A DNA stretch of 38,876 nucleotides from the NCBI GenBank assembly GCA_009991965.1, contig JAACWQ010000008.1:1-38876 (forward strand), written 5' to 3'. The position numbers and the translations under genes are program-made. Below the pieces are notes generated by a model, which ran no database searches, was not told the DNA's origin, and was given only the letters and a program-made list of their open reading frames with translations. This document shows, piece by piece, positions 13,858 through 22,813 of this stretch. Within the stretch, counting starts at the first letter, position 1. The number at the start of each line of letters is the position of its first letter. The stretch is from Minisyncoccota bacterium (GTDB taxonomy: Bacteria; Patescibacteriota; Microgenomatia; UBA1400; PJMF01).

Positions 13858-14964
13858 ATGTACTTGTTGAGTATGTTTGATCCACAATTTAGTATTTCCA
13901 GTAACATTTTGACCTATATCTCGCGGATTGAGTCGGCCAAGGCGTTGATCGATCACGCGGCACTCGTTCCGAGCTGGGAGGCAAAATTTCGCGACGATGC
14001 CTTTACCCGCACGGTTCATTACGGTACGAAAATTGAAGGCAACGATTTAACGCAAGAACAGGCGCAACAAGTCGTTCGTCTCGAGGACTATGTGGACTCT
14101 GAGGATGTTGCCAAACGTACTGGCATGTTGGCTCGCGAGCGGGATATTCAAGAAGTCATCAACTATCGCAATGTGATCGATTGGATCGATAAACAACGAT
14201 CGCCAAAGTATAACGAGCTGATCACTGAGAAAACGCTCAAAACACTGCACCGTCTGACTGTTTTTAAGTTAATTGAAGAGGGATACACGGGCAGGTTTCG
14301 AGACAAACAAGTAGTGGTTCGCAGTGCAGCGAGTAGTGGCGTTATTTTTCGCCCACCAGTGGCAGTCGAGATCCCCTACCTTATGAACGATTTTTTTGCC
14401 TGGGTGCATTTGCCTGCTGCCCAAGCAGTTCATCCGCTTTTGCGTGCCGCCATCACCCACTACCAATTGGTATATATCCATCCATTTATCGAGGGAAATG
14501 GTCGCACCGCCCGCGCGTTTGCGTCACTCATGCTGTACACCCTGCAGTATGATTTCAAACGATTCTTCTCGCTCGAACAGTACTTTGACAGCAACGTTGA
14601 CGCCTACTACCAAGCGTTGCTTTCAGTCCAACAAAATCCCGGGCAAGATTTGACCTATTGGCTCGAGTACTTTTGTTATGGGGTGGCGATTGAACTCGAA
14701 AAAATTCGTGAGCAAGTACAGCGACTTTCGCGAGATCTGAAGCTCAAAAAACAATTGGGCCGCCAAGTTGCACTCTCGGAGCGACAAATTATTTTACTCG
14801 AGTTATTCCAACAACAGGAATCAATTTCTTCCGACGATGCCCAAAAACTTTTGCCACAAGTGTCTGTCGATACCGTCCTGCGTGATTTCAAAGATCTCAT
14901 CACCAAAGGCATTATTAAGAAACAAGGGGTGACGAAGGGCGTCACCTACAGTCTGTTAGAGTAG
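13858..14964 (+). CDS. Fic-domain protein (predicted AMPylator) with C-terminal winged helix
   Basis: 368 residues from ATG 13858; ATG 13873 (MFDPQF) is an alternative. Active-site motif HPFIEGNGRTAR at about 208-219 is complete (HPFxxGNGRxxR), so nucleotide transfer to a protein target is predicted. The upstream HYGTKIEGND (about 53-62) is an inhibitory-helix motif of the TKIEGN type. A flap segment lies between. The C-terminal part (about 302-365) forms a winged-helix DNA-binding region (LSERQIILLELFQQQ... VSVDTVLRDFKDLITKGII). This is the common class of Fic proteins found across bacteria; target unknown. Between nnrD and the ligase gene, 4 bases from the latter. Confidence 0.9.
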   Translation: MYLLSMFDPQFSISSNILTYISRIESAKALIDHAALVPSWEAKFRDDAFTRTVHYGTKIEGNDLTQEQAQQVVRLEDYVDSEDVAKRTGMLARERDIQEVINYRNVIDWIDKQRSPKYNELITEKTLKTLHRLTVFKLIEEGYTGRFRDKQVVVRSAASSGVIFRPPVAVEIPYLMNDFFAWVHLPAAQAVHPLLRAAITHYQLVYIHPFIEGNGRTARAFASLMLYTLQYDFKRFFSLEQYFDSNVDAYYQALLSVQQNPGQDLTYWLEYFCYGVAIELEKIREQVQRLSRDLKLKKQLGRQVALSERQIILLELFQQQESISSDDAQKLLPQVSVDTVLRDFKDLITKGIIKKQGVTKGVTYSLLE

Positions 14965-14968
14965 GGAC

Positions 14969-16681
14969 ATGCAAACTGCAGAATTCGCCCAGTACTTAGC
15001 CCGTCTCGATAACCTCAGTTCTCGTCTCGACATGACCGCGGTGCTGGCAGAGTTGTACCAGCATTTTTCACCAGATGAACGACAGTATGCCAGCTATCTT
15101 ATACAGGGTTCGCTGGTGCCACAGTATCGTTCGCTCGAGTTCCAACTTTCAAGCAAGATGTTGTTGCGGGCAATTTGTGGCTGTGCGATAGAGTTGGATG
15201 CTACTGAGGTGCTAGCACTATACAAAAAAATTGGCGATATCGGCGTGGTGGCGGAGCAGATTTTGAGTCTGCACCAAACAACCAACACAGATATCAGCAT
15301 TGTAGAACTACATCAAAAATTGGTTTCGATTGCAGAAGAATCTGGGTCGGGTTCTCAGCAGCGCAAACTCGAAAAAACAACCGAGTTGCTGCAATCGGTT
15401 TCTCCGCTCATGGCCAAGTATATTGCGCGCATGATCACCGGTAAACTTCGTTTGGGTTTTGCCACTATGACGATTTTAGATGCACTTTCTTGGGCGCAGA
15501 CGGAGACAAAAGACGAGACAAAATTGCTCGAAGCAGCCTATCAAAAACGCGCAGACGTAGGACAACTCGCTCGCTCGTACTTGGCTGCAGAAGGCGAAAC
15601 AGCCCGCAAAACAGCGCTCGCACAGTACGATGTGTTGTTTAGCACACCGATCGTGCCACAGCTTTGTCAGCGCCTACAGTCTAGCGAAGAAATTATCGCG
15701 AAACTGGGCAAAGTTATCGCTGAACCGAAGTACGACGGATTACGGATTCAGCTGCACATCGACACGAAAAAAAAGCAGGCGTTTGCCTATACGCGCAGTC
15801 TCGAAGACGCTACCCACATGTTTCCAGAACTCATCGAACTTTTTTCACAAATTAACGCGGGGCAAGTGATTCTCGACGCCGAAGCAATTGGCTATGATCC
15901 AAAAACTGGCAAATTACTCCCATTTCAAGAAACTATCACCCGCAAGCGTAAGCACGATATTGCCGAGCAAGCAGGCAGTGTGCCAATTGTTTTTTACATC
16001 TATGATCTACTGTTTATCGATGGTCGCTCGCTCATAACTATGCCGCTGCACGAACGCAAACAGCTACTGCGTCAAACGATTACGGATAGCAAAAGCGGCA
16101 AGTTCACGCCGTATATAACAACCGAAGATGCCGATGAGCTTCGGCAATTTCACGAAGGGCAGCTCGCGCTCGGCCTCGAAGGAGCGGTGGTCAAGAAGGT
16201 TGATGCGCCATATCAAAGTGGCCGCAAAGGTTGGTACTGGGTCAAGATCAAAGAGCTGGCAGGTACGCGCGGCAAGCTGGCCGACACGCTCGATTGCTTA
16301 GTGCTTGGGTACTATGTGGGCAAAGGCAAGCGTACACAGTTTGGCGTTGGCGCATTTCTCGTTGGCGTGATTGATGGTGAAAAAGTCTTGAGTTTGGCAA
16401 AAATCGGCACCGGTCTGACCGACGAACAATTTCGAGAGCTCAAAACGCGTTGTGATGCGCTGGTCGTAGCGTCTCAACCTCCCGAGTATCAAGTTCCCAA
16501 AGAACTTTTTCCCGATACTTGGATTCGGCCTGGTTTGGTTGTTGAGATAGCGGCAGATGAATTAACAAGATCGCCATTACACACAGCTGGTCTTGCCTTG
16601 CGTTTTCCTCGTTTAGTTCGATTTCGCGATGACAAAAAGTGGGAAGATGCAACGAGTTTAGAAGAGCTCAGTTCTTTTTAG
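14969..16681 (+). CDS. ATP-dependent DNA ligase, archaeal/LigB-like
   Basis: 570 residues, the size of archaeal replicative ligases. N-terminal DNA-binding domain (about 1-215, containing LARMITGKLRLGFATMTILDAL-like signature near 150-175). Adenylation domain with the nucleotide-accepting lysine K254 in AEPKYDGLRIQ, the RKRKHDI region, LEGAVVKKVDAPYQSGRKGWYWVKIKE (motifs IV and V), and an OB-fold C-terminus. It seals nicks using ATP. Bacteria rely on NAD-dependent LigA for replication, so this is probably a repair enzyme, unless ligA is missing. A TAGAGT 6 bases before ATG may be a promoter. The 3' end overlaps the convergent hydrolase gene by 14 bases. Confidence 0.93.
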   Translation: MQTAEFAQYLARLDNLSSRLDMTAVLAELYQHFSPDERQYASYLIQGSLVPQYRSLEFQLSSKMLLRAICGCAIELDATEVLALYKKIGDIGVVAEQILSLHQTTNTDISIVELHQKLVSIAEESGSGSQQRKLEKTTELLQSVSPLMAKYIARMITGKLRLGFATMTILDALSWAQTETKDETKLLEAAYQKRADVGQLARSYLAAEGETARKTALAQYDVLFSTPIVPQLCQRLQSSEEIIAKLGKVIAEPKYDGLRIQLHIDTKKKQAFAYTRSLEDATHMFPELIELFSQINAGQVILDAEAIGYDPKTGKLLPFQETITRKRKHDIAEQAGSVPIVFYIYDLLFIDGRSLITMPLHERKQLLRQTITDSKSGKFTPYITTEDADELRQFHEGQLALGLEGAVVKKVDAPYQSGRKGWYWVKIKELAGTRGKLADTLDCLVLGYYVGKGKRTQFGVGAFLVGVIDGEKVLSLAKIGTGLTDEQFRELKTRCDALVVASQPPEYQVPKELFPDTWIRPGLVVEIAADELTRSPLHTAGLALRFPRLVRFRDDKKWEDATSLEELSSF

Positions 16682-17495
16682 CGACAATGTCAGCGACTGC
16701 TTCTGGTACATTGACAACCATATTATGGTTTGTAGGTAAAAAGTGATACGTACAGTTTGGATATGTTTGCTGGATTTTCTTTTGTGACCCACCGGAAAGA
16801 AAAACATCCTTTGTCCCAAAAATGCGGTGAATATTTTGCTTGTTTAGGGAATTTGTAGTCGTACTTTTCCAGCCAAGCAGGGCTCCCCATATAAGTGCAA
16901 ACATGACCTTGCCCATGATTTTTGTATCGTTGAGAACGCGCAGAAAATTAAGGTCAAAACTATTTTTGTAGTAGAGGTGCTCTTTGAGCGAATGATCTCG
17001 TATTGCTTGCGGGTGTAGCTTTGACCAAGTTACGAGCAGAGAATACGCTAATGGTATTTTTAACCATGATTTTCCAATTTGTATTGGCGCAGTCACAAGA
17101 ACGATCTTTTTGAATACATCTCCTGAATGTTCTTTTAGGTATTCTTGTAAAATCAGACAACCAAAACTATGGCCGACAAACACAAGTTCTACGGGATTCG
17201 TGGCATATGCTTGTATAAGTACCTCAAGATCTTTGGCATAACAATCCATGAGATCGCTTGCCTTGCTAGAGAAATTGTGGGTCGACAGACCATGACCACG
17301 CAGATCAACGGTCACACAGTGCGAGTTTGGTCTTAGTTGTAGAAGCGATTGAATAAACCAGTGCCAGCTAGTAACGCAGCCGCCCAATCCAGAAAGTAGT
17401 AGATATGTTTCGGTTGGATAAGAACTATTGCTGTGTTCAGAAACGAAGAGTGATTCACCATCAAAACTTTTGATTTTCTTAGTGACGGTGGACAT
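16668..17495 (-). CDS. Alpha/beta hydrolase
   Basis: 275 residues. Alpha/beta hydrolase fold: LLLSGLGGCVTSWHWFIQSL with the oxyanion region (about 32-52), VTVDLRGHGLS (about 62-72), nucleophile elbow GHSFG (about 107-111, Ser catalytic), a later aspartate in FGTKDVF (about 226-232) and histidine in PTNHNMVV (about 256-263). No signal peptide. Substrate cannot be told; esterase, lipase or peptidase are possible. It is 10 bases behind the glycosyltransferase gene and probably cotranscribed with it, and it overlaps the ligase 3' end on the other strand. Confidence 0.88.
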   Translation of the reverse strand: MSTVTKKIKSFDGESLFVSEHSNSSYPTETYLLLSGLGGCVTSWHWFIQSLLQLRPNSHCVTVDLRGHGLSTHNFSSKASDLMDCYAKDLEVLIQAYATNPVELVFVGHSFGCLILQEYLKEHSGDVFKKIVLVTAPIQIGKSWLKIPLAYSLLVTWSKLHPQAIRDHSLKEHLYYKNSFDLNFLRVLNDTKIMGKVMFALIWGALLGWKSTTTNSLNKQNIHRIFGTKDVFLSGGSQKKIQQTYPNCTYHFLPTNHNMVVNVPEAVADIVAKKN

Positions 17496-17505
17496 AAGCT
17501 AGAAA

Positions 17506-18381
17506 TTATTCTTCAGAATCAAAAAACCGTTTAACAATTTTCCGCACTTCAATACGCTGTTCTGCTGAAGCAGTTCTGATGAATTCCTGACTTCTTTTAA
17601 GCATTGAACGTTCTGGGCTTGGAAGTTGATCATAGTAGGCACCACCCAACATAGGATAATCTTTGCTCACAGAATCGTCGGAAAGAGATCCACCTGTCCA
17701 AAATTTTACATGATGTTGTATTACCGAAAAAAGCAGTTTAACGCTTCCAAATTTTTTCACCCTGCGAAGTGAAAAAACAAATTGAGGATACTGAAATAAC
17801 TTATAAGATAAACCATCGTTTGCAGCGCTTTGAACGAGATAGCCATCTTCAAGGAATTTTTCTTCCTCTGGAAACTGGTACTGAGAGAAATGTTTTTTGT
17901 TAATGCCTATGAGCGCGCCAACCCCAATAGGTTTGTTTAATCTAGTTTGGATTTCTAGAGTTAAGTTAAAGAAATTTGCCCATGTTTTATCATTTTTGCC
18001 TGAGGAACTTGTTGCAGTCCAAGTTGAGAACAAATCTGTTTCTGGATGCTCTGCCAAGCGATAGCGAATACCATCCAGGAACGCTGCTGGCAACCGATTG
18101 TCCGCATCCATAAAAATAATCCACTCATTTTTTGCTAACGCACCACCAGTATTTCGTTGCAGTGATACATTGCGTTTTTTTACCACTTTGACAATGAGGG
18201 GAAATTTGTCAGAAAAAGAATTTGCTTTTTCGACTGTTTTGTCATCGGAATTACCATCGATCACAATCACTTCAAAATCTCGATTAGTTTGGTTGCTGAG
18301 ATCTTCGAGCAAGAGCGGCAAGTATTTTTCTTCGTTGAGACACGGGATAACGATGGAAAAGGTTGAGGTAGTTTTTTTCAT
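17506..18381 (-). CDS. Family 2 glycosyltransferase
   Basis: 291 residues. GT-A fold: FSIVIPCLNEEKYLPLLLEDL (8-28), VIVIDGNSDDKT (about 38-49), RNVSLQRNTGGALAKNEWIIFMDADNRLP (about 70-98), the MDAD being the metal-binding DXD-type motif, then EDGYLVQSA (about 177-185) with the acidic catalytic residue region. The C-terminus is amphipathic without clear membrane helices. It would move a sugar to a lipid or protein acceptor at the cytoplasmic face. Its promoter TATAAT (18400-18395) lies 13 bases upstream, back to back with that of pth. Confidence 0.9.
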   Translation of the reverse strand: MKKTTSTFSIVIPCLNEEKYLPLLLEDLSNQTNRDFEVIVIDGNSDDKTVEKANSFSDKFPLIVKVVKKRNVSLQRNTGGALAKNEWIIFMDADNRLPAAFLDGIRYRLAEHPETDLFSTWTATSSSGKNDKTWANFFNLTLEIQTRLNKPIGVGALIGINKKHFSQYQFPEEEKFLEDGYLVQSAANDGLSYKLFQYPQFVFSLRRVKKFGSVKLLFSVIQHHVKFWTGGSLSDDSVSKDYPMLGGAYYDQLPSPERSMLKRSQEFIRTASAEQRIEVRKIVKRFFDSEE

Positions 18382-18394
18382 ACTCAGACGATTG

Positions 18395-18418
18395 ATTATA
18401 CCTGTTGGCTGCTACAAT
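18395..18418. promoter_or_regulatory. Divergent promoters for glycosyltransferase and pth
   Basis: Minus strand TATAAT (18400-18395) ends 13 bases before ATG 18381. Plus strand extended -10 TGC-TACAAT (18410-18418) ends exactly 6 bases before ATG 18425, predicting a leaderless pth mRNA. Confidence 0.6.
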
Positions 18419-18424
18419 GTGGAC

Positions 18425-18964
18425 ATGATAACAATTATTGGGCTCGGCAATCCAGGAACAGAATACCGAAATACACGTCACTCTATTGGTCAAGTAGTTA
18501 TAGATAAAATAGCTTCAATACTTGGTGTTTCATTTGAAATGTCAAAGAAAACTCATTCGCAAGTAGGACGTAATAAAAAAGACTTTTTACTCGTAAAACC
18601 CGAAACCTATATGAACGATTCTGGTAAAGCTGCGAAAGCCGTTCTGGCCTACTTTGCAAAGTTTGACCCGTCGGATCGCGATCAGGAATTACCAGAGCTC
18701 TTTGTCATTCACGACGATTTAGATATCCCATTGGGAGAGTTTAAGATCCAATTTGGTACCGGTCCAAAAGTCCACAACGGCTTGCTTTCGCTCTACCAAC
18801 ACCTCAAAACAAACCGATTTTGGCACGTGCGGGTTGGCGTAGATGGTCGCTCTGGTCAGCGAACAATGCCGGGAAGCGAGTATGTCTTGCAACAATTTAT
18901 GCCCAATGAACGCGAGACTGTTGACCATGTGGTAGAAACAGTGGCGCGAAAGCTGTTAGGATAG
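18425..18964 (+). CDS. pth: Peptidyl-tRNA hydrolase
   Basis: 179 residues from ATG 18425; the long upstream frame runs through the glycosyltransferase promoter and is rejected. Pth recycles peptidyl-tRNA released from stalled ribosomes. Active-site residues are present: N8 of GLGNPG, H19 of NTRHSIG, N61 region of KPETYMNDSG, D in HDDLDIPLG (about 99-107), and N in VHNGLLS, where valine replaces the common glycine of GHNG. Insertions of a few residues (FDPSDRDQELPEL) precede the HDDLD motif. Leaderless start predicted. Confidence 0.95.
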   Translation: MITIIGLGNPGTEYRNTRHSIGQVVIDKIASILGVSFEMSKKTHSQVGRNKKDFLLVKPETYMNDSGKAAKAVLAYFAKFDPSDRDQELPELFVIHDDLDIPLGEFKIQFGTGPKVHNGLLSLYQHLKTNRFWHVRVGVDGRSGQRTMPGSEYVLQQFMPNERETVDHVVETVARKLLG

Positions 18965-18971
18965 AACGTAC

Positions 18972-20207
18972 ATGCCAATTCATCGTTCGCATCACTTACA
19001 TCTGCCATTTTTACGCGTAGATCATAACAAACAATTGCGCTCGTTGTATCTCATGCGGGTATTGCGCGATTCAGTAAATCAATCGACTTTTTTCTTTTTG
19101 CCTATTTTTTTGTATAAGTCAGGTGTGGTGTTGCTTGCGCAGTTCCATCTCGCAGACTTTCAAGCAGGATTGTTGTTCATCGCAGGATACTTTTTGGTAG
19201 TTCGAGCAGTGATGTTGCTGACTGGCATCGGCTTTGGGAGTTACACGAGCAAAGTTGGTATTCAGCGGGCGTTTATTTTTTCCTACTTATTGCGCGCGCT
19301 GATGTTTGCTTGTTTATATTTCGCGTCGCAGTCTATTATGTTGTTATTGATTGCGGCAATTCTTGACGGCTTGAACGCAAGCTTGTTCTGGAGCAACTAC
19401 TACACAATTCTGAGTCAGTACGCGAGCAAGCATAATATTGGTAAAGATCTTGGCTTTCTACAGACAGTTCTGCAAGCAGTTTCCGCAATTGCGCCAGCTC
19501 TCGGAGGCGCGCTCGCAGGCTTCTTTGGTTTCGATACACTTTTTTTGTTCGCGCTGGCAGCGACAGTCCTTAGCATGTTTAATATTTTCCAGCTACATAT
19601 TGCCGCGCTACACGACAAAGTGAGTTTGGCGGAGTTTAGAAATTGGCTCAAACAGCGCAGATTTGATCGTTTGGCGCTATCGTATGTAGGTCGTTATTTT
19701 AACGATGCAACGTTGTTTTTGTGGCCACTGTATGTGTACTTTATTCTTGGTTCCGTCGAGAAAGTTGGGTATTTGTATACCGCATCATTGTTGCTTGCGC
19801 TCATGTTTTCATTTTTGATTGGCGTATACATAGATACACATAAGAGCAAAAAACCTTTTTTTACCACTGGTGGGATTTTGTCAATTCTCTGGTTATTGAG
19901 GAGCCAAGTGGTTGCAGTTTGGAGTATTGCGCTCGTCGATACACTCGAGAAATTGACCGCAAACTTTCACTGGCTCTTTTTTGAGACGCTTATGATTCGA
20001 CAAAGTCAGGGTTCACAAGTGTTTTCTTATTTTGTGTATAGAGAAGTCATTCAATCTTTGGCAGCGGTAGCATTTTGGTCAATTGTTTTTATTTTGATTT
20101 TACTTGCCTCTGGTTGGCAGGCATTGTTTGTCGTTGCTGCAATGGGGGTGCTGTTTAGCTTACTGGTAAGCGATGGCCGTCGATCGGGACATACGGGCAG
20201 AGTATGA
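18972..20207 (+). CDS. MFS-type membrane transporter
   Basis: 411 residues with about ten to twelve hydrophobic helices and a central cytoplasmic loop (LHDKVSLAEFRNWLKQRRFDR, about 215-235), the two-halved layout of the major facilitator superfamily. The N-terminus carries histidines and charged residues before the first helix. A LGFLQTVLQAVSAIAPALGGALAGFFGFDTLF segment (about 159-190) fits the typical helix 5/6 region. Substrate unknown. The next gene starts inside its stop (ATGA). Confidence 0.82.
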   Translation: MPIHRSHHLHLPFLRVDHNKQLRSLYLMRVLRDSVNQSTFFFLPIFLYKSGVVLLAQFHLADFQAGLLFIAGYFLVVRAVMLLTGIGFGSYTSKVGIQRAFIFSYLLRALMFACLYFASQSIMLLLIAAILDGLNASLFWSNYYTILSQYASKHNIGKDLGFLQTVLQAVSAIAPALGGALAGFFGFDTLFLFALAATVLSMFNIFQLHIAALHDKVSLAEFRNWLKQRRFDRLALSYVGRYFNDATLFLWPLYVYFILGSVEKVGYLYTASLLLALMFSFLIGVYIDTHKSKKPFFTTGGILSILWLLRSQVVAVWSIALVDTLEKLTANFHWLFFETLMIRQSQGSQVFSYFVYREVIQSLAAVAFWSIVFILILLASGWQALFVVAAMGVLFSLLVSDGRRSGHTGRV

Positions 20208-20521
20208 CGGATACAAAATCAGGATTCACAAATATTTCTTCAGTCTTGGCCAGATTTGGACTGGAAGACAAAGGTGGCTATATTACCAAAGAGTTTCAGG
20301 ATTATGGCTATCGTTTGGCTGTTGCACTCGACGACATGAAACACAAAAGCTTGTATATCAAAATGGCAAAATCAAATGATAGAAATTTGCTGCAAGAAGC
20401 GCTCTCATTTGTAACCGATGCGCATCATGCCAAGAGCAAAGCCAGGCTGTTTATGTGGAAGGTTCGTGAACTCAAAAATAAAAAGGCTGCGGTACAATCG
20501 AAAGATGCAGTTGTCTCGTAG
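20204..20521 (+). CDS. Small soluble protein of unknown function
   Basis: 105 residues, starting by ATGA overlap with the transporter gene. No membrane helix or signal peptide. Mixed helix/strand, Lys-rich, with KSKARLFMWKVRELKNKK near the end, which could bind nucleic acid. I do not recognise a family. The last 29 bases include a -10 element and the start of the GH3 gene in another frame (overlap of 17 bases). Confidence 0.65.
   Translation: MTDTKSGFTNISSVLARFGLEDKGGYITKEFQDYGYRLAVALDDMKHKSLYIKMAKSNDRNLLQEALSFVTDAHHAKSKARLFMWKVRELKNKKAAVQSKDAVVS
20493..20498 (+). promoter_or_regulatory. -10 element giving leaderless GH3 mRNA
   Basis: TACAAT ends exactly 6 bases before ATG 20505. It lies inside the 3' end of the preceding small gene. 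Confidence 0.55.
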
Positions 20522-21578
20522 TCCGTATTTCAGAACTCAGGTTTTTATTTTTCTGTTGGCGCTTGCCGCTGGGATTTTGGCGTATACGACTCGATTTCGC
20601 ACTCCTACAAATCAAGATGTTCCAGAACTAGCTGATCCTACAGAAATTGTTATCCCACAAGCAGAAATAGTCACGAGAGAGTACGCCCAAGCCCAAGTTG
20701 CAAAAAACTTATATGTTCCATTAGTGATAGAGGACCCAGACCTGTTGGCGGAGCAAGTTGCACAGCTGGCAGCTTGGCGTGTGGGCGGTATTGTCGTGTT
20801 TGGTAAACAAATTTCGCTGGCAGAGGCAAAAGCAGTAGCTACAGAACTTGGAAAGTATCCAGATTGGCAACCAGAAGTACTGGTGGATCATGAAGGTGGA
20901 ACGGTGCAGCGTTATAACGGGGCAGGTTTTACCAAATTGCCGAGTTGGCAAGAACTCTGCGCATTGCCGCAAACAGAACGCAGAGAGTTGCTCGATACTT
21001 CTTTGCAAGAGTTGCGAGACGTAGGAGTGACGATGGTCTTGGCACCGATGCTAGATCTGGGAGAAAAGAATTCAGTGCTTGGCACGAGGCTTTGTTCTGC
21101 TGATCCCAAAGTAGTTGTTGCGGCAGCGAGCGATTATATTCTCGCGGCTCGCGGAGTGGGTATTGAGCCTGTGCTCAAACACTATCCAGGAATTGGTGGT
21201 GCGGATCTCGATACGCACAAGGAACTTCCGGTGATCGATCCAAGTTTGGAAGAAATTACGGTCTTCTCTGATGTGCTCGACAAATTTCCTGATCTTGCAG
21301 TTATGGTTGGACACGTCGCCATTGCGAGCAGAGATCCAGATACAGCTTGCTCGCTTTCAAAAAAGTGTATTGCTGCAGTAACAGATTCATTTCCTAAGGT
21401 AAAAATAATGAGCGATGCACTCGAGATGGGTGGAGCCAAGCAAGACGATACCTTGAGTAACACGGCAAAAAGGGCGTTGGAGGCAGGCAATGACTACTTG
21501 CTATTTGGTAGTCCAGTAACGATGGATGAAATTGCAGTGGTGCTCAAAGACCTTACCGACACTCGTCTGCTACAATAA
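20505..21578 (+). CDS. Glycoside hydrolase family 3 (NagZ-like), membrane-anchored
   Basis: 357 residues from ATG 20505. An N-terminal membrane segment (about 9-28) anchors a GH3 catalytic domain outside the cytoplasm. Seen: VDHEGGTVQR (about 127-136; usually DQEGGRVQR), KHYPGIGGADLDTH (225-238) with the Asp-x-His dyad (D236, H238) of NagZ-type beta-N-acetylglucosaminidases, and the nucleophile candidate D304 in MSDALEMGG. The GHG of the KHFPGHG motif is GIG here (I230). It likely trims GlcNAc-containing glycans such as peptidoglycan turnover products. Leaderless start predicted; neighbours lgt and a lipoprotein are also envelope genes. Confidence 0.85.
   Translation: MQLSRSPYFRTQVFIFLLALAAGILAYTTRFRTPTNQDVPELADPTEIVIPQAEIVTREYAQAQVAKNLYVPLVIEDPDLLAEQVAQLAAWRVGGIVVFGKQISLAEAKAVATELGKYPDWQPEVLVDHEGGTVQRYNGAGFTKLPSWQELCALPQTERRELLDTSLQELRDVGVTMVLAPMLDLGEKNSVLGTRLCSADPKVVVAAASDYILAARGVGIEPVLKHYPGIGGADLDTHKELPVIDPSLEEITVFSDVLDKFPDLAVMVGHVAIASRDPDTACSLSKKCIAAVTDSFPKVKIMSDALEMGGAKQDDTLSNTAKRALEAGNDYLLFGSPVTMDEIAVVLKDLTDTRLLQ
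21571..21576 (+). promoter_or_regulatory. -10 element giving a leaderless GUG-initiated mRNA
   Basis: Extended -10 TGC-TACAAT (21568-21576) overlaps the stop of the GH3 gene and ends exactly 6 bases before GTG 21583. Confidence 0.55.
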
Positions 21579-21582
21579 AATT

Positions 21583-22059
21583 GTGCGATCTGTACAAACA
21601 ACAATTGTTAAATGTATCCTGCTCGGATTACTTGCGGGAGCCTTTCTCTTTTTCACTCTCGATGCAAAGTTACTGTGGTTGCCGTTGGCGCAGTTTTCAC
21701 TTGGTTTGCTGGCAGGAGTTGGTCTGCTCAAGTTTGACAAAGTAGTGTTGGCACCCCGCTACAACGACGAGACACATCAATTTGTTATCACGCGTTCACT
21801 GTTGTTTTTGCTCTCATTCGCCGCGGTAAGCATCTGGATGATTACTTCTTCTGGTTCAATTGTGGGGAATGGTTTGGCATTGGGAATCGCGAGCTCACTA
21901 TTGGTAGAGATGACACATTTGCGACTTGATCTCGAGTTATTTCACCTGACATTTCTTGCGCAGGTCAACAAGCGCTACTCACAACAAGATATTAACAGTC
22001 TCGTGATTGCCGCATGGGTGTTTTTTCTCTTGTTGGTTGGGTTAGTGTTTCGTTTTTGA
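21583..22059 (+). CDS. Small integral membrane protein, unknown function
   Basis: 158 residues from GTG 21583. The longest frame begins at ATG 21526, but that overlaps the GH3 gene and the promoter with 6-base spacing supports the GTG. Hydrophobic helices at about 9-25, 28-47, 70-90, 93-112 and 140-157 suggest four or five membrane spans, with a polar loop LLKFDKVVLAPRYNDETHQF between. Ends one base before lgt and is probably cotranscribed. No family recognised. Confidence 0.68.
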   Translation: MRSVQTTIVKCILLGLLAGAFLFFTLDAKLLWLPLAQFSLGLLAGVGLLKFDKVVLAPRYNDETHQFVITRSLLFLLSFAAVSIWMITSSGSIVGNGLALGIASSLLVEMTHLRLDLELFHLTFLAQVNKRYSQQDINSLVIAAWVFFLLLVGLVFRF

Positions 22060-22060
22060 C

Positions 22061-22813
22061 ATGTTACATTGGTACGGCATTTTCATTGCGGGAGCCATTC
22101 TGGTAACGTACTTTTTTGCTGAAAAGCGAGCAAAAAAAATCGGAATCTCGAGTGATCAGTTTTCTCGCTTGGCAACTACGATGCTTATTTTTGGATTTAT
22201 AGGCGCTCGCCTCTGGCATGTGGCAACAGATTGGTCGCTCTACTCGCACGATTTACTTGCTGCGATGTATGTTTGGCGAGGCGGCCTGAGTATATTTGGT
22301 GGAATTGTGGGCGGAGCGCTCGGCCTGTGGTGGGAGTGGCGCAAGCTAGTGCAAGAGAACATTACATTTTTCCATCTGAGTGACTCTATTCTTCTTGTGT
22401 TGCCAATAGGCCAGGCACTTGGTCGTTTGGGAAACTGGAGTAATCAAGAGCTCTATGGCTTACCCACCAACTTGCCGTGGAAATTGTACATCTCGCCAGA
22501 ACACCGGTTGCCAGAATTTGCGAGAGTTTCCTACTATCATCCGTTGTTTGCTTACGAAGCAATTTTGCTACTTTTATTTACAGTAGCACTTTGGCGACTT
22601 GAGAAACTGCAGCCAAAAGTTTGGAAAATTGGTAGCGGGCGAGTGACCATCGCATATATTCTGTTCTACTGTGTGTTGCGGTTTTTGCTCGATTTTATTC
22701 GGCCAGATAAACAAACATTTTTGGCTACTGGGTTTGGAGTTAATCAGCTTGTGGTTGCTCTAGTTGCTGTAACTTTGAGCAGCATTCTTATAGTGCGGAA
22801 AGTAACAGCATGA
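22061..22813 (+). CDS. lgt: Prolipoprotein diacylglyceryl transferase
   Basis: 250 residues, seven predicted membrane helices. Lgt attaches diacylglycerol from phosphatidylglycerol to the lipobox cysteine. Seen: FGFIGARLWHV (about 46-56), WRGGLSIFGGIVGG (about 72-85) and the signature IGQALGRLGNWSNQELYGLP (about 116-135), which holds the essential arginine and asparagines, then YHPLFAYEA (about 163-171) and FLLDFIRPD (about 210-218). The next gene, overlapping by ATGA, encodes a lipoprotein that would be a substrate. Confidence 0.95.
   Translation: MLHWYGIFIAGAILVTYFFAEKRAKKIGISSDQFSRLATTMLIFGFIGARLWHVATDWSLYSHDLLAAMYVWRGGLSIFGGIVGGALGLWWEWRKLVQENITFFHLSDSILLVLPIGQALGRLGNWSNQELYGLPTNLPWKLYISPEHRLPEFARVSYYHPLFAYEAILLLLFTVALWRLEKLQPKVWKIGSGRVTIAYILFYCVLRFLLDFIRPDKQTFLATGFGVNQLVVALVAVTLSSILIVRKVTA

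Noticed and set aside
18098-18424. 108-residue N-terminal extension of peptidyl-tRNA hydrolase
   Set aside because: It is the shadow of the glycosyltransferase and runs through both promoters; Pth proteins start at the GLGNPG motif.
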